Origin: Acidobacteriota bacterium
GTDB taxonomy: Bacteria; Acidobacteriota; Terriglobia; Acidiferrales; UBA7541
DNA: 64,000 nt
Assembly: GCA_013289825.1 (NCBI GenBank)
Contig: JABCZF010000003.1
Span: 149,581-213,580, forward strand
Direction: 5' to 3'
This document shows positions 16,850 to 24,769 of this stretch, piece by piece. How positions within the stretch are numbered: position 1 is the stretch's first letter; each line of letters opens with the position of its first letter. A model generated the notes under the pieces. That model was not told the DNA's origin. It did no database searches and was given only the letters and a program-made list of their open reading frames with translations. A program made the translations under genes and the position numbers.

Positions 16850-19288
16850 ATGCGGCCAGGTGTGGCACTTTCGATCTTGTGGTGTCTCCTTGCGCCGCCC
16901 CTCTCGTCCACCGCCCCGTCGTCGCCGCACGAGCTCTACGACGCGCTCAATGCCCTGCGTCTCGATCCCGCTTCCACCTACCAACTGGTGACCGCCAACC
17001 GTATCGAACTCCGCCGCGGCGACGTGGAAATCTACTTCGAAGAGGGCAAACTCGCTTTCCTGGCTCCCATCGACGGCCGCATCACCGGTTTCGTCTTCTC
17101 CGGCCGCGGCCATGCCTTGGCTTTCCCGCGCGATGTCATGGAAAAGCAACAGATGGCCCACTTTCTGGGAGCTCCGGTTCTTGACCAGGTCTTCCTCAGC
17201 GCCTACGTGCGCTTCACCGATGACGCCGCGGACGAGCTCCTTCGCCAGTTCCATTCCGCCAATCTCTCCCCGCAGTTGGACACCAGCTTCGCTTCTCTCT
17301 CGGACCCATTCGTCGCGCAGCTCAATGCTTCTCAATCCTTGCGCGTCCTCGAAGATTGTCTTTCGCAAGATCCAAAACCCTATTTTTATGCCACGCTCGA
17401 AGGCGTCGAAACCGGCGCCTTCGATCTCCTCTTTGATCTTCAACGGAGGGAGCAGGTCCTTCTCGGCCAGCGCCGGAAATCCGGCAACTCTGTCTACTAC
17501 GATGTTTGGGCTTCCTACAGCGTCCCCGGCTCCGTTCCTCCACCAGTCGTATTCCACGCGCTGGATTACACCATGGACACCACCGTTCTGCCGGATAACT
17601 CCCTCGACGCTACAGCAGCCGTCCACTTGCGTGCTGAACATTCCGGCGAGCGGGTACTTACATTTCAACTCTCCCGCGCTCTTCACGCAGAAACCGTTAC
17701 GGACGAGCGGGGCAACCCGCTCGCTTATTTCCAAAACGAAGGGATGAACCTCCAGGAGCGCAGCGTCCGAGGCAATGACTATCTCCAAGTCGTGCTTCCG
17801 CAGCCCGCGCAGCAAGCCCAGGAGTTCACGATTCATTTTCATTACCGCGGCAATGTCATCGAGGACGCCGGCAACGGCGTTATCTTCGTCGGCGCGCGCG
17901 AAAGCTGGTATCCGCGCTTCGGAGATCAAGCGGACTTCGCCTCCTATGACCTAACCATGCGCTGGCCGCGCCGTCTGAAACTGGTCGCCACCGGCGCCAA
18001 GATCGATGAACAAATCGCCGGAGACTTTCGCGTAGGCCATTGGCGAAGCGATAAGCCGCTGTCCATCGCTGGTTTCAATCTCGGAGAATACGCTTCCAGC
18101 TCCAGCGCCACGGAATCGCGCATCATTGACGTGTACGCCAATCGCCAGCTCGAACAAGCCCTGAGCAATCGTCTCGATTCGGCGAGCCCGGACTCGCTGC
18201 CACCAATCGATATTCCGTTCAGCATGTCCGGCGGCAGGAGCCGCGAGGCCATGCGTCCTCCGCCGCCGAGCCCCGCCGACGCCCTCAAACAACTTGGCAA
18301 GGACATCGATTCTTCCATTCGCTTCTATGAACGCTTCAGCGGCCCTTTTCCCTTTCACACCTTGAGCGTTTCGCAAATCCCTGGCACTTTCGGCCAAGGC
18401 TGGCCGGGCCTGCTGTACATCTCGACTTATTCCTTTCTGTCTTCGGAAGCGCAAAACCGCGCGGGACTCTCTGCCTCCCGGCAGGAAGCGTTCACCGACA
18501 TCGTCCCCTATCACGAAGTCGCGCATCAGTGGTGGGGCAACGTAGTCGGCTGGTCCAACTACCGGGACCAGTGGATCGATGAAGCCATCGCCAACTATCT
18601 CGCGCTGCTCTTCGCGGACAGCAGGAAGCCCTCGGCACACGAACTTCGCGTCTGGCTGGAGCGCTATCGCAAGCAGCTCGAGGAAAAAGTTCCAGGCTCG
18701 GACAGACCCGCAAACGAAATTGGAGCTCTGCCTCTCGGCAACCGCTTGAATTCCTCAAAGTCGCCATTCGGTTTCGAAGAAGTGATTTACAGTAAAGGCT
18801 CTTGGGTGATTCACATGCTGCGCGAAATGCTGCGCCAGCCCGGCGCAAAGGATCCCGACGCGCGCTTTGTAGCTCTACTTCGCGCCATTTCCACAAAGTA
18901 CGCCTATCGCGCGCTCTCCACGGACGATCTGCGGCGCGAAGTCGAGGCCGCCATGACGCCCGCCATGGACCTTGAAGGGGGCCGCTCCATGGAATGGTTT
19001 TTCGAGCAATGGGTGCGCGGGACAGGAATCCCTCACTACCGCGTGGAATTCTCCACACGCCACACCGACAAGGGTGAAGTCGTTCACGGCAAGCTATTTC
19101 AGACCGGCGTGCCGCGCTCATTCATTACCAGCGTTCCTCTCTACGCCAACAACGGCTCCGGACACAACGTCTTTCTAGGCGCCGTGATCGCCGCCAGCCC
19201 AGAAACTTCCTTCCAATTCGTCACACAACTCCCACCGCACAAGTTGGTCATCGACCCCCAAATGACGCTCCTGTGCACCACGGAATAG
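16850..19288 (+). CDS. Exported M1 family aminopeptidase
   Basis: An 812-residue protein with a signal peptide (V-A-L-S-I-L-W-C-L-L-A-P-P). The M1 zinc site is canonical: H555-E-V-A-H559 followed by W-W-G-N and E578 in W-I-D-E-A-I-A-N-Y (HExxH-x18-E). The M1 N-terminal beta domain is present (Y-T-M-D-T-T-V, L-T-F-Q-L-S-R-A-L-H). Oddly, the exopeptidase motif G-x-M-E-N is not found in the expected strand; the corresponding stretch reads Q-I-P-G-T-F-G-Q-G-W-P-G-L. Residues before about 300 look like a lineage-specific N-terminal domain. The ATG at 16850 avoids overlap with the divergent gene and starts the signal peptide. Confidence 0.88.
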   Translation: MRPGVALSILWCLLAPPLSSTAPSSPHELYDALNALRLDPASTYQLVTANRIELRRGDVEIYFEEGKLAFLAPIDGRITGFVFSGRGHALAFPRDVMEKQQMAHFLGAPVLDQVFLSAYVRFTDDAADELLRQFHSANLSPQLDTSFASLSDPFVAQLNASQSLRVLEDCLSQDPKPYFYATLEGVETGAFDLLFDLQRREQVLLGQRRKSGNSVYYDVWASYSVPGSVPPPVVFHALDYTMDTTVLPDNSLDATAAVHLRAEHSGERVLTFQLSRALHAETVTDERGNPLAYFQNEGMNLQERSVRGNDYLQVVLPQPAQQAQEFTIHFHYRGNVIEDAGNGVIFVGARESWYPRFGDQADFASYDLTMRWPRRLKLVATGAKIDEQIAGDFRVGHWRSDKPLSIAGFNLGEYASSSSATESRIIDVYANRQLEQALSNRLDSASPDSLPPIDIPFSMSGGRSREAMRPPPPSPADALKQLGKDIDSSIRFYERFSGPFPFHTLSVSQIPGTFGQGWPGLLYISTYSFLSSEAQNRAGLSASRQEAFTDIVPYHEVAHQWWGNVVGWSNYRDQWIDEAIANYLALLFADSRKPSAHELRVWLERYRKQLEEKVPGSDRPANEIGALPLGNRLNSSKSPFGFEEVIYSKGSWVIHMLREMLRQPGAKDPDARFVALLRAISTKYAYRALSTDDLRREVEAAMTPAMDLEGGRSMEWFFEQWVRGTGIPHYRVEFSTRHTDKGEVVHGKLFQTGVPRSFITSVPLYANNGSGHNVFLGAVIAASPETSFQFVTQLPPHKLVIDPQMTLLCTTE

Positions 19289-19505
19289 TGGCCTCGAAGG
19301 GCCTCGAGAGACGTCCATCAAACTCTTATTCAAGACTGGCAACAAGAACCGACTAAAGTTTCCGCGCCTTCTGAACAATCCGTCAAAGCCCTGAATCGAA
19401 CGCGGGTTCCCCGGAAGACAGCCAAGGATCCTCTGATTCCCGAGAATTACGCGCTCGCAACGGTAGAAAGCGCTGACCGCATAGGACTCCAGACTGGCGC
19501 AAAGA

Positions 19506-20402
19506 CTACTTCGAATTTTGCTGCAGCAGTTGCTGCTCGAGTAACGGGCTGTCGATATTTAGGACCGCCTTGCCGTCCGGTCCGAAAACGTAGGGAAAGC
19601 CCATGGGATCCACCGGGAGTCGCGGCAGCAGTTTCGCCTGGACTAGTTCGCCCACGCGCGCCGGGCGCCGGCCGGTACGTTTTTGGAATTCATCCGCCAG
19701 CGCATCAAGTTGTTGGCAATCCTGCTCCACGCGCAGCAAATGCAGATGGGACATCGCGTTATCCTTCACTTGCGGATCTTTCGTCGTTTGGTAAACCTCG
19801 TTCCACAAGAAGACGGACGTCGAAAGCGACTCTCCTTCCGCCGCGATTTTCGCGGCCATGATCTTCATCCAAATCTGCGAGTCCGGATGCTTGCTTCCTT
19901 CCGCAAACGCCGCCGAGGCCTTCTGGTAATCCTTCAACTCAAAATAGTAGATAAACCCCAAGTCTTCGTAAAATCGCCAGTAGTCGGGATTCGCCTGCAT
20001 TCCACGCATCAGGAGCGCGATGCCCAGTTCCGGGTGCCCCGCCCCGCGCGGCGAAGGCTCGCTCAAGAATGTCGAGCCGAAGCGGTAAGCCACCAGCAAG
20101 TTGGGATCGAGCGTCGTCGTGAGATCCAGAAGCGGCCACAGCAGCTCGAAATTCGGATCATGTCTCGCGTGCTTGTCGCCGTAGTATTGCACCGCGCGCG
20201 TCCAATAGATGTCGGCCATCAACGGCGCATATTCGAGGCTCATGGCCCTGACCAGCTTGCCCGAGCGCAGCACCAGCTCGTCGCGCTCCTGCTCGAAAGC
20301 GCGTCGCTGGATGTCGATGCGTTGCTGCAGTTCCCAGACTCCGGCAAAACCCAGCGGGAGCAAGACCAGCAGCAGCCATTTTTTCGAATTCGCCGGACTC
20401 AT
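19506..20402 (-). CDS. Membrane-anchored TPR-like protein of an ABC-2 exporter operon
   Basis: A 298-residue protein with one N-terminal membrane helix (K-K-W-L-L-L-V-L-L-P-L-G-F-A-G-V), then helices arranged like TPRs (A-V-Q-Y-Y-G-D-K, L-G-F-I-Y-Y-F-E-L-K-D-Y-Q-K-A-S, A-E-G-S-K-H-P). A C-terminal segment has R-V-G-E-L-V-Q...D-P-M-G-F-P-Y-V-F-G-P-D-G-K, resembling the tail seen in pseudopilin-type and related acidobacterial proteins. Its ATG overlaps the stop of the permease gene, so it is coupled to the exporter. The role is unknown; a periplasmic accessory is plausible. Confidence 0.72.
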   Translation of the reverse strand: MSPANSKKWLLLVLLPLGFAGVWELQQRIDIQRRAFEQERDELVLRSGKLVRAMSLEYAPLMADIYWTRAVQYYGDKHARHDPNFELLWPLLDLTTTLDPNLLVAYRFGSTFLSEPSPRGAGHPELGIALLMRGMQANPDYWRFYEDLGFIYYFELKDYQKASAAFAEGSKHPDSQIWMKIMAAKIAAEGESLSTSVFLWNEVYQTTKDPQVKDNAMSHLHLLRVEQDCQQLDALADEFQKRTGRRPARVGELVQAKLLPRLPVDPMGFPYVFGPDGKAVLNIDSPLLEQQLLQQNSK

Positions 20403-21175
20403 TTCAAATTCCGCCGCGAAAAAACGGCGGCCGCAACGAGCAGCACGATGACACTGTACAGCGCGGCGTAAACCGTATTCTGCAAAACCAAAGCGCCAGG
20501 AATTTCCCGGCCGTGCGCCGCCGCGGCCATCACATTGAAATTCTCAAAATTCGGTAGCAGGTAGGAAAGTCCTCGAAGCAGGGCCTCCAGCAAAGGGTTC
20601 GCGGCGGTAGAGTGAAAAGTTCGCATCTCCTCCACGAATAATCCGGCAATGTAGAGCGCCGAAGTGTACAAAATCGCCAACAAGGGCGTGCTATAACACG
20701 AGAAAAGAAGAGCCAGCGCTACCACCAGCGTAAGTTTCAGCAAAATGAAATAAATGGCGATCAGCAGCACGGCGTCCGTGCGTTCGAGATGGTGCTTCAC
20801 GTACAACAGCGCGGCGAACAACCCCGCGGCCATCGCCATCGTATTTACGGCGAGCGTCAGCACCAGCCCGCCGAATTTTCCCAAAAGAAATTCCCATCGC
20901 CGCACGGGCTTCGCCAGCAGCGCATACAACGTCCGCTTGTCCATCTCCTTGTAGACTAGTCCTACGCCGATGAACACCGCGATCAACAGCCCAATCACCG
21001 AGATGGCGCTCAAGCCCAGGCTCTTGATCACCAGATCCTCGATGCCAATCGAGATTCCCCCGACGAGAATCGCCGCCAGCATCATCAGTAAGGCAAAAAA
21101 AACGAGGTTGTACAGTACGCGGTCGCGCACCGCTTCGCGGAATGTATTCAACGCCACTGCGCCAGCGCGCCTCAT
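20399..21175 (-). CDS. ABC-2 type transporter permease
   Basis: A 258-residue integral membrane protein with six predicted helices. The N-terminal A-L-N-T-F-R-E-A-V-R-D-R-V-L-Y segment and the E-M-D-K-R-T-L-Y-A-L-L-A-K-P motif are typical of ABC-2 (NosY/GldF-like) permeases, and a helix pair follows at about residues 110-190. The stop overlaps the TPR protein and the start overlaps the ATPase (ATGA at both ends), so the three form one operon. The substrate is unknown; exporters of this type often move lipids, peptides or antibiotics or support copper enzymes. Confidence 0.88.
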   Translation of the reverse strand: MRRAGAVALNTFREAVRDRVLYNLVFFALLMMLAAILVGGISIGIEDLVIKSLGLSAISVIGLLIAVFIGVGLVYKEMDKRTLYALLAKPVRRWEFLLGKFGGLVLTLAVNTMAMAAGLFAALLYVKHHLERTDAVLLIAIYFILLKLTLVVALALLFSCYSTPLLAILYTSALYIAGLFVEEMRTFHSTAANPLLEALLRGLSYLLPNFENFNVMAAAAHGREIPGALVLQNTVYAALYSVIVLLVAAAVFSRRNLK

Positions 21176-22131
21176 TTCCCGCTCACCTCGACCGCCGCCG
21201 CCTGGGCGCGGTCCGCCTCAATCAGGTTCATGAAATACTCTTCCAGGGAAGCCTTGATTTGCGCTACGGAAAGTATCTTCGCTCCCACTGCTCGAAGCTG
21301 TTCCAGCACTCCGTACAGCTCCTGTTCGGAAACTTGCAAGCGGTAACGGTCGCCCGTCTCGATAGCCTTCGCCAGAACCGCCCGAGCGCTCGAGCCGCTT
21401 TCCCGCAGCTCGAACAGAATTTCCATCCCCTGGGCCTTCATCCCGACAATCTCGCCGGGCGCACCGATGCCGCGCAACTTCCCGCCGACGATCACGCCCA
21501 CGCGGTCGCACAGCATCTCCGCGTCGGAAAGAATGTGCGTCGAGAACAGCACCGTTCTCCCCTCGCGCTTCAATTCCAAAATAATGTCACGCACTTCCCG
21601 TCGCCCGATCGGATCGAGCCCCGACATGGGCTCGTCCAGAATGACCACTTTAGGATCGTGCAAAATCGCCTGCGCCAGCCCCACGCGCTGCAGCATCCCC
21701 TTCGAATACTTCCGCAACTGAATCTTTCGCGCCGTTTCCAGTCCCACTTTCCGGAGCATGCGCGCCACGCGCTCGTGGCGATCCGCCGCCGTCAAATCAT
21801 GAAACCTGGCGAAGTAATCCAGTACCTCTGCCGCCGTCAGGTAATCGTAAAAATACGGCTGTTCGGGCAGATACCCGATGTCACCGTGCATGGCAATATC
21901 GGTGATGGGCTTTCCCAGGATGCGCGCCGTCCCCGCTTCGGGAAAAATCAGTCCGACGAGCAGTTTGATAGTCGTCGATTTCCCGGCCCCATTCGGCCCG
22001 AGAAAACCAAACACTTCGCCGCTCTCCACCTGCATGGTCAACCCATCGAGCGACCTTTTCTTCCTAAGGTGCAGGAACCCGAACGGGTAGTCCTTGGTCA
22101 GATTCTCAATCTCAATCGCATGGCCTGGCAC
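21172..22131 (-). CDS. ABC transporter ATP-binding protein
   Basis: The ATPase partner of the ABC-2 permease. Visible motifs are the Walker A F-L-G-P-N-G-A-G-K-S-T-T about residues 38-49, the Q-loop region Y-L-P-E-Q-P-Y, the signature Y-S-K-G-M-L-Q-R, and the Walker B V-V-I-L-D-E-P-M-S-G-L-D-P followed by the H-loop S-T-H-I-L-S-D. The C-terminal D-R-V-G-V-I-V-G-G-K-L region is typical. The GTG at 22131-22129 is preferred: it gives the normal N-terminus (I-E-I-E-N-L-T-K-D-Y), whereas the longer TTG-started frame adds 47 unrelated residues and overlaps the radical SAM gene. Confidence 0.9.
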   Translation of the reverse strand: MPGHAIEIENLTKDYPFGFLHLRKKRSLDGLTMQVESGEVFGFLGPNGAGKSTTIKLLVGLIFPEAGTARILGKPITDIAMHGDIGYLPEQPYFYDYLTAAEVLDYFARFHDLTAADRHERVARMLRKVGLETARKIQLRKYSKGMLQRVGLAQAILHDPKVVILDEPMSGLDPIGRREVRDIILELKREGRTVLFSTHILSDAEMLCDRVGVIVGGKLRGIGAPGEIVGMKAQGMEILFELRESGSSARAVLAKAIETGDRYRLQVSEQELYGVLEQLRAVGAKILSVAQIKASLEEYFMNLIEADRAQAAAVEVSGK

Positions 22132-22237
22132 ACTCTCATTTTTGGCAAGCTCAGGCCTATCGTCAATCGGCCGCAGCAGCCGATGTGCTCGGAAAGAAAA
22201 TAGGGAGCCCGCGACAAGGTAGGAAATCAGTTCGCGA

Positions 22238-23311
22238 TCAAGAGTCAGTTCTGGTACTGCCGATTTGCACAAGCTCAGGCTGCGCCGCCGGAGGCGCCAT
22301 AGGTTTTGGCTTCAAGGTCTGCGGTCCGCGCCAATTGTCGATAATCCCCACTTGCTGCACGCACGATACCGTGCACATCGGCGCGCAATGCTTCGCCGTG
22401 TAGTATTCGCGATGGCGCATCTCGTCCGTATATTGGGCCAGTGGGATCCCCGGATACCCGCGCTGTTGCGAGCACCAGTGCACCAACCCATCCTCGCAGA
22501 TATACAAATACCGCGCTCCGGAACGGCAACGCCAGTCGTGCTCCTTGCCGCGCGCCACGCTGTGCTGAAAGTTGTTGAAGCGCGAAAACGACTTCTTCCC
22601 CAAAATCATGATCTCTTCAAAAATCTCCTGCTCCCGCGGTCCCAGCGGCTTGAGCTGCCCGTTATGGTCGTGAATGATCCCCACCGTGCTCGTAAATCCC
22701 AGCTCCACGGCCCGGTGCGCAATCTTCAACGCGTCTTCCGGATCCTTCACTCCGCTGCCCAGCACGGAATTGATGTTCACCTGGAACACGGAATACTCCG
22801 CCAGCCATTCCAGCCGAACATCCAGCGTCTTCAAACTCTTCTTTGACACTTCGTCAGGCACGAGATTATCGATGCTGATCTGCAAGTGCTCCAACCCCGC
22901 CTCATTCAGCGTGGCAATACGCTCCTTGCTCAGCAAAAACCCGTTGGTAATCATCCCCGCGATTATCCCGCGCTTGCGGATGTGCCGGATAATTTCCTCT
23001 AGCTCCGGATGCATCAGCGGCTCGCCCCCGCTGATGGTGATGATCGACGTCCCCATGTCCGCCAAAATATCCAGCCGCTTCTTCATCTCCAGAAGCGGCA
23101 CCGGCTTCGACACATTGTCGTACTCGTTGCAATACCCGCAATCCAGATTGCAGCGCCGCATCGGAATGATGTGCACCAAAACGGGATGTTTGGTCGAGGC
23201 CAGCGCCTTGGCGATCATCTTCAGCTCGCGCACACGCGTCCGCCGGAACCTCCGCCGCCGCTCTAGCAACACTTCCGCGCTAGCCTTTGCCGCTTTTGTC
23301 TCTTCTGGCAT
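22238..23311 (-). CDS. Radical SAM protein with SPASM-like C-terminal cysteines
   Basis: A 357-residue radical SAM enzyme: the C-N-L-D-C-G-Y-C cluster motif (C-x3-C-x2-C) about residues 53-60, then S-G-G-E-P-L about residue 95 and T-N-G-F. The C-terminal region carries six or more cysteines (C-R-S-G, Y-I-C-E-D, W-C-S-Q-Q, C-A-P-M-C-T-V-S-C), consistent with a SPASM or twitch domain binding extra Fe-S clusters. It is the first gene of a likely operon with the ABC-2 exporter (about 106 bases before the ATPase start). This pairing suggests peptide or cofactor maturation plus export, but no precursor peptide was identified. Confidence 0.85.
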   Translation of the reverse strand: MPEETKAAKASAEVLLERRRRFRRTRVRELKMIAKALASTKHPVLVHIIPMRRCNLDCGYCNEYDNVSKPVPLLEMKKRLDILADMGTSIITISGGEPLMHPELEEIIRHIRKRGIIAGMITNGFLLSKERIATLNEAGLEHLQISIDNLVPDEVSKKSLKTLDVRLEWLAEYSVFQVNINSVLGSGVKDPEDALKIAHRAVELGFTSTVGIIHDHNGQLKPLGPREQEIFEEIMILGKKSFSRFNNFQHSVARGKEHDWRCRSGARYLYICEDGLVHWCSQQRGYPGIPLAQYTDEMRHREYYTAKHCAPMCTVSCVQQVGIIDNWRGPQTLKPKPMAPPAAQPELVQIGSTRTDS

Positions 23312-23544
23312 GAATTCCGCTAGTTCCCCAAGGCTTCAATTATACACGACCCCTCAGTTCCCACTCCCACTCCGTCTTCGCCAGCGCCGCCCATGTTTCC
23401 AACCGCCCAACTCCAATAATCTCCCAATATCTCGCCGAGGCGCGAGACTGCGCGTAAGTCTTCCACAAAAAAAGTACCGTCTGGTCCGTCGGCCGGATAG
23501 GATGTCCCGCAGCTTTCCCTTGCAACCGCCAGGAGGCCATTTCC

Positions 23545-24603
23545 ATGTCGAGAAAAATTCTTTTTCCCCTGATGCTGGTCGTCTTTCGGTCGTTGCTCGC
23601 TTGGAGCCATCCCCATCAAGCCGGACCGCAAGACTCCGCCACGTTCGATCCCGACGGCACCGCACACATCACGCGCACCATCCCCATGCCCTCCACCATC
23701 AGCCCCGAAGCCCAAGAATGGCTGGCCTCGCTGGCGCAATCCGCTCCCGGCCCAGAGGCTCTGGCCGAACGCCGCAAGCGCACCGACGAATGGCGCGTCA
23801 AACAATCCGCCGAGGCCCGCCGCCTCTTTCCCGTCACCGTAGAAGAAACCACCACTGCTGGCGTGCGCACCGACATCATTACTCCTCCCTCCAGGTCGCT
23901 AGCCAACAGCAACCTCGTGCTTATCAATCTCCACGGTGGCGGCTTCAACTCCGACTCCGGTTCCCTCATCGAAGGAGTGCCCATCGCAAGTCTCGCCAAA
24001 ATCAAAGTCGTCTCGGTCTACTACCGTCTAGCCCCCGAAAATCCCTTCCCCGCCGCCGTCGACGACACCGTGGCCGTCTACAAAGCCCTCCTCAAAACCT
24101 ATAAGCCCCGCAACATCGGCATCTTCGGCACCTCGGCCGGCGCCATTCTCACGGCCGAAGTCGCGATCCGCCTTAAACAACTAAATTTGCCCGAGCCCGC
24201 CGCCCTTGGCCTCTTTTCCGTCTTGACCGACTTTTCCCATGCTACTGATTCTCAACAGCTTTTCACTCTCAACGGCTTCCCCGGCGCCCTTCAACCACAA
24301 GATGCCAATCGCAAGTCCGCTGAGGAATACGCCCCCAAGACCGATCTCAAAGATCCCGTTCTCTCCCCCATCTTCGCCGACCTGAAAGCCATGCCCCCCA
24401 GTCTCCTGATCACCAGTACGCGCGACCTCCTTCTAAGCGACACCACCCTTTTCCACCGCGCCCTACTCCGCGCCGGCGACAACTCCCAACTAATCGTCTA
24501 CGAAGCTCTGCCCCACGCCTTCTGGTACCACTTCCAGCTCCCGGAAACCCAAGAAGCCCTCGAACTTATGGCCAAATTCTTTAGCGAAAGAGTAGGCCGC
24601 TAG
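23545..24603 (+). CDS. Exported alpha/beta hydrolase (HSL/Abhydrolase_3 family)
   Basis: A 352-residue esterase-like protein. AGGAGG lies 8 bases upstream of the ATG and a signal peptide covers residues 1-20. The oxyanion motif H-G-G-G-F is near residue 131, the nucleophile elbow G-T-S-A-G-A about residue 194 (Ser), an Asp in T-R-D-L-L near 295 and the catalytic His in L-P-H-A-F-W about 325. These are hallmarks of the hormone-sensitive-lipase class acting on short-chain esters. It is flanked by genes in unrelated pathways; the substrate is unknown. Confidence 0.9.
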   Translation: MSRKILFPLMLVVFRSLLAWSHPHQAGPQDSATFDPDGTAHITRTIPMPSTISPEAQEWLASLAQSAPGPEALAERRKRTDEWRVKQSAEARRLFPVTVEETTTAGVRTDIITPPSRSLANSNLVLINLHGGGFNSDSGSLIEGVPIASLAKIKVVSVYYRLAPENPFPAAVDDTVAVYKALLKTYKPRNIGIFGTSAGAILTAEVAIRLKQLNLPEPAALGLFSVLTDFSHATDSQQLFTLNGFPGALQPQDANRKSAEEYAPKTDLKDPVLSPIFADLKAMPPSLLITSTRDLLLSDTTLFHRALLRAGDNSQLIVYEALPHAFWYHFQLPETQEALELMAKFFSERVGR

Positions 24604-24769
24604 TGGGCAAGTTCGAAGCCGGCCAGCCCCCGTGGTCGGCCTCTGGCTGCCCCTGACGCGTCGCTCTTCCCGCCCTTCTCACTATCTGCAGTGCCTTAGG
24701 GAACAAACCTCTACAACTCTCGTCTACTAACTGACCATCAAAGGCTTCGTCCAACGGTGCGAGGTGCTC

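Noticed and set aside
19289..19505. Open frame reading toward the TPR gene in the convergent gap
   Set aside because: The stretch is short, has no start codon with a ribosome binding site and matches nothing recognisable.
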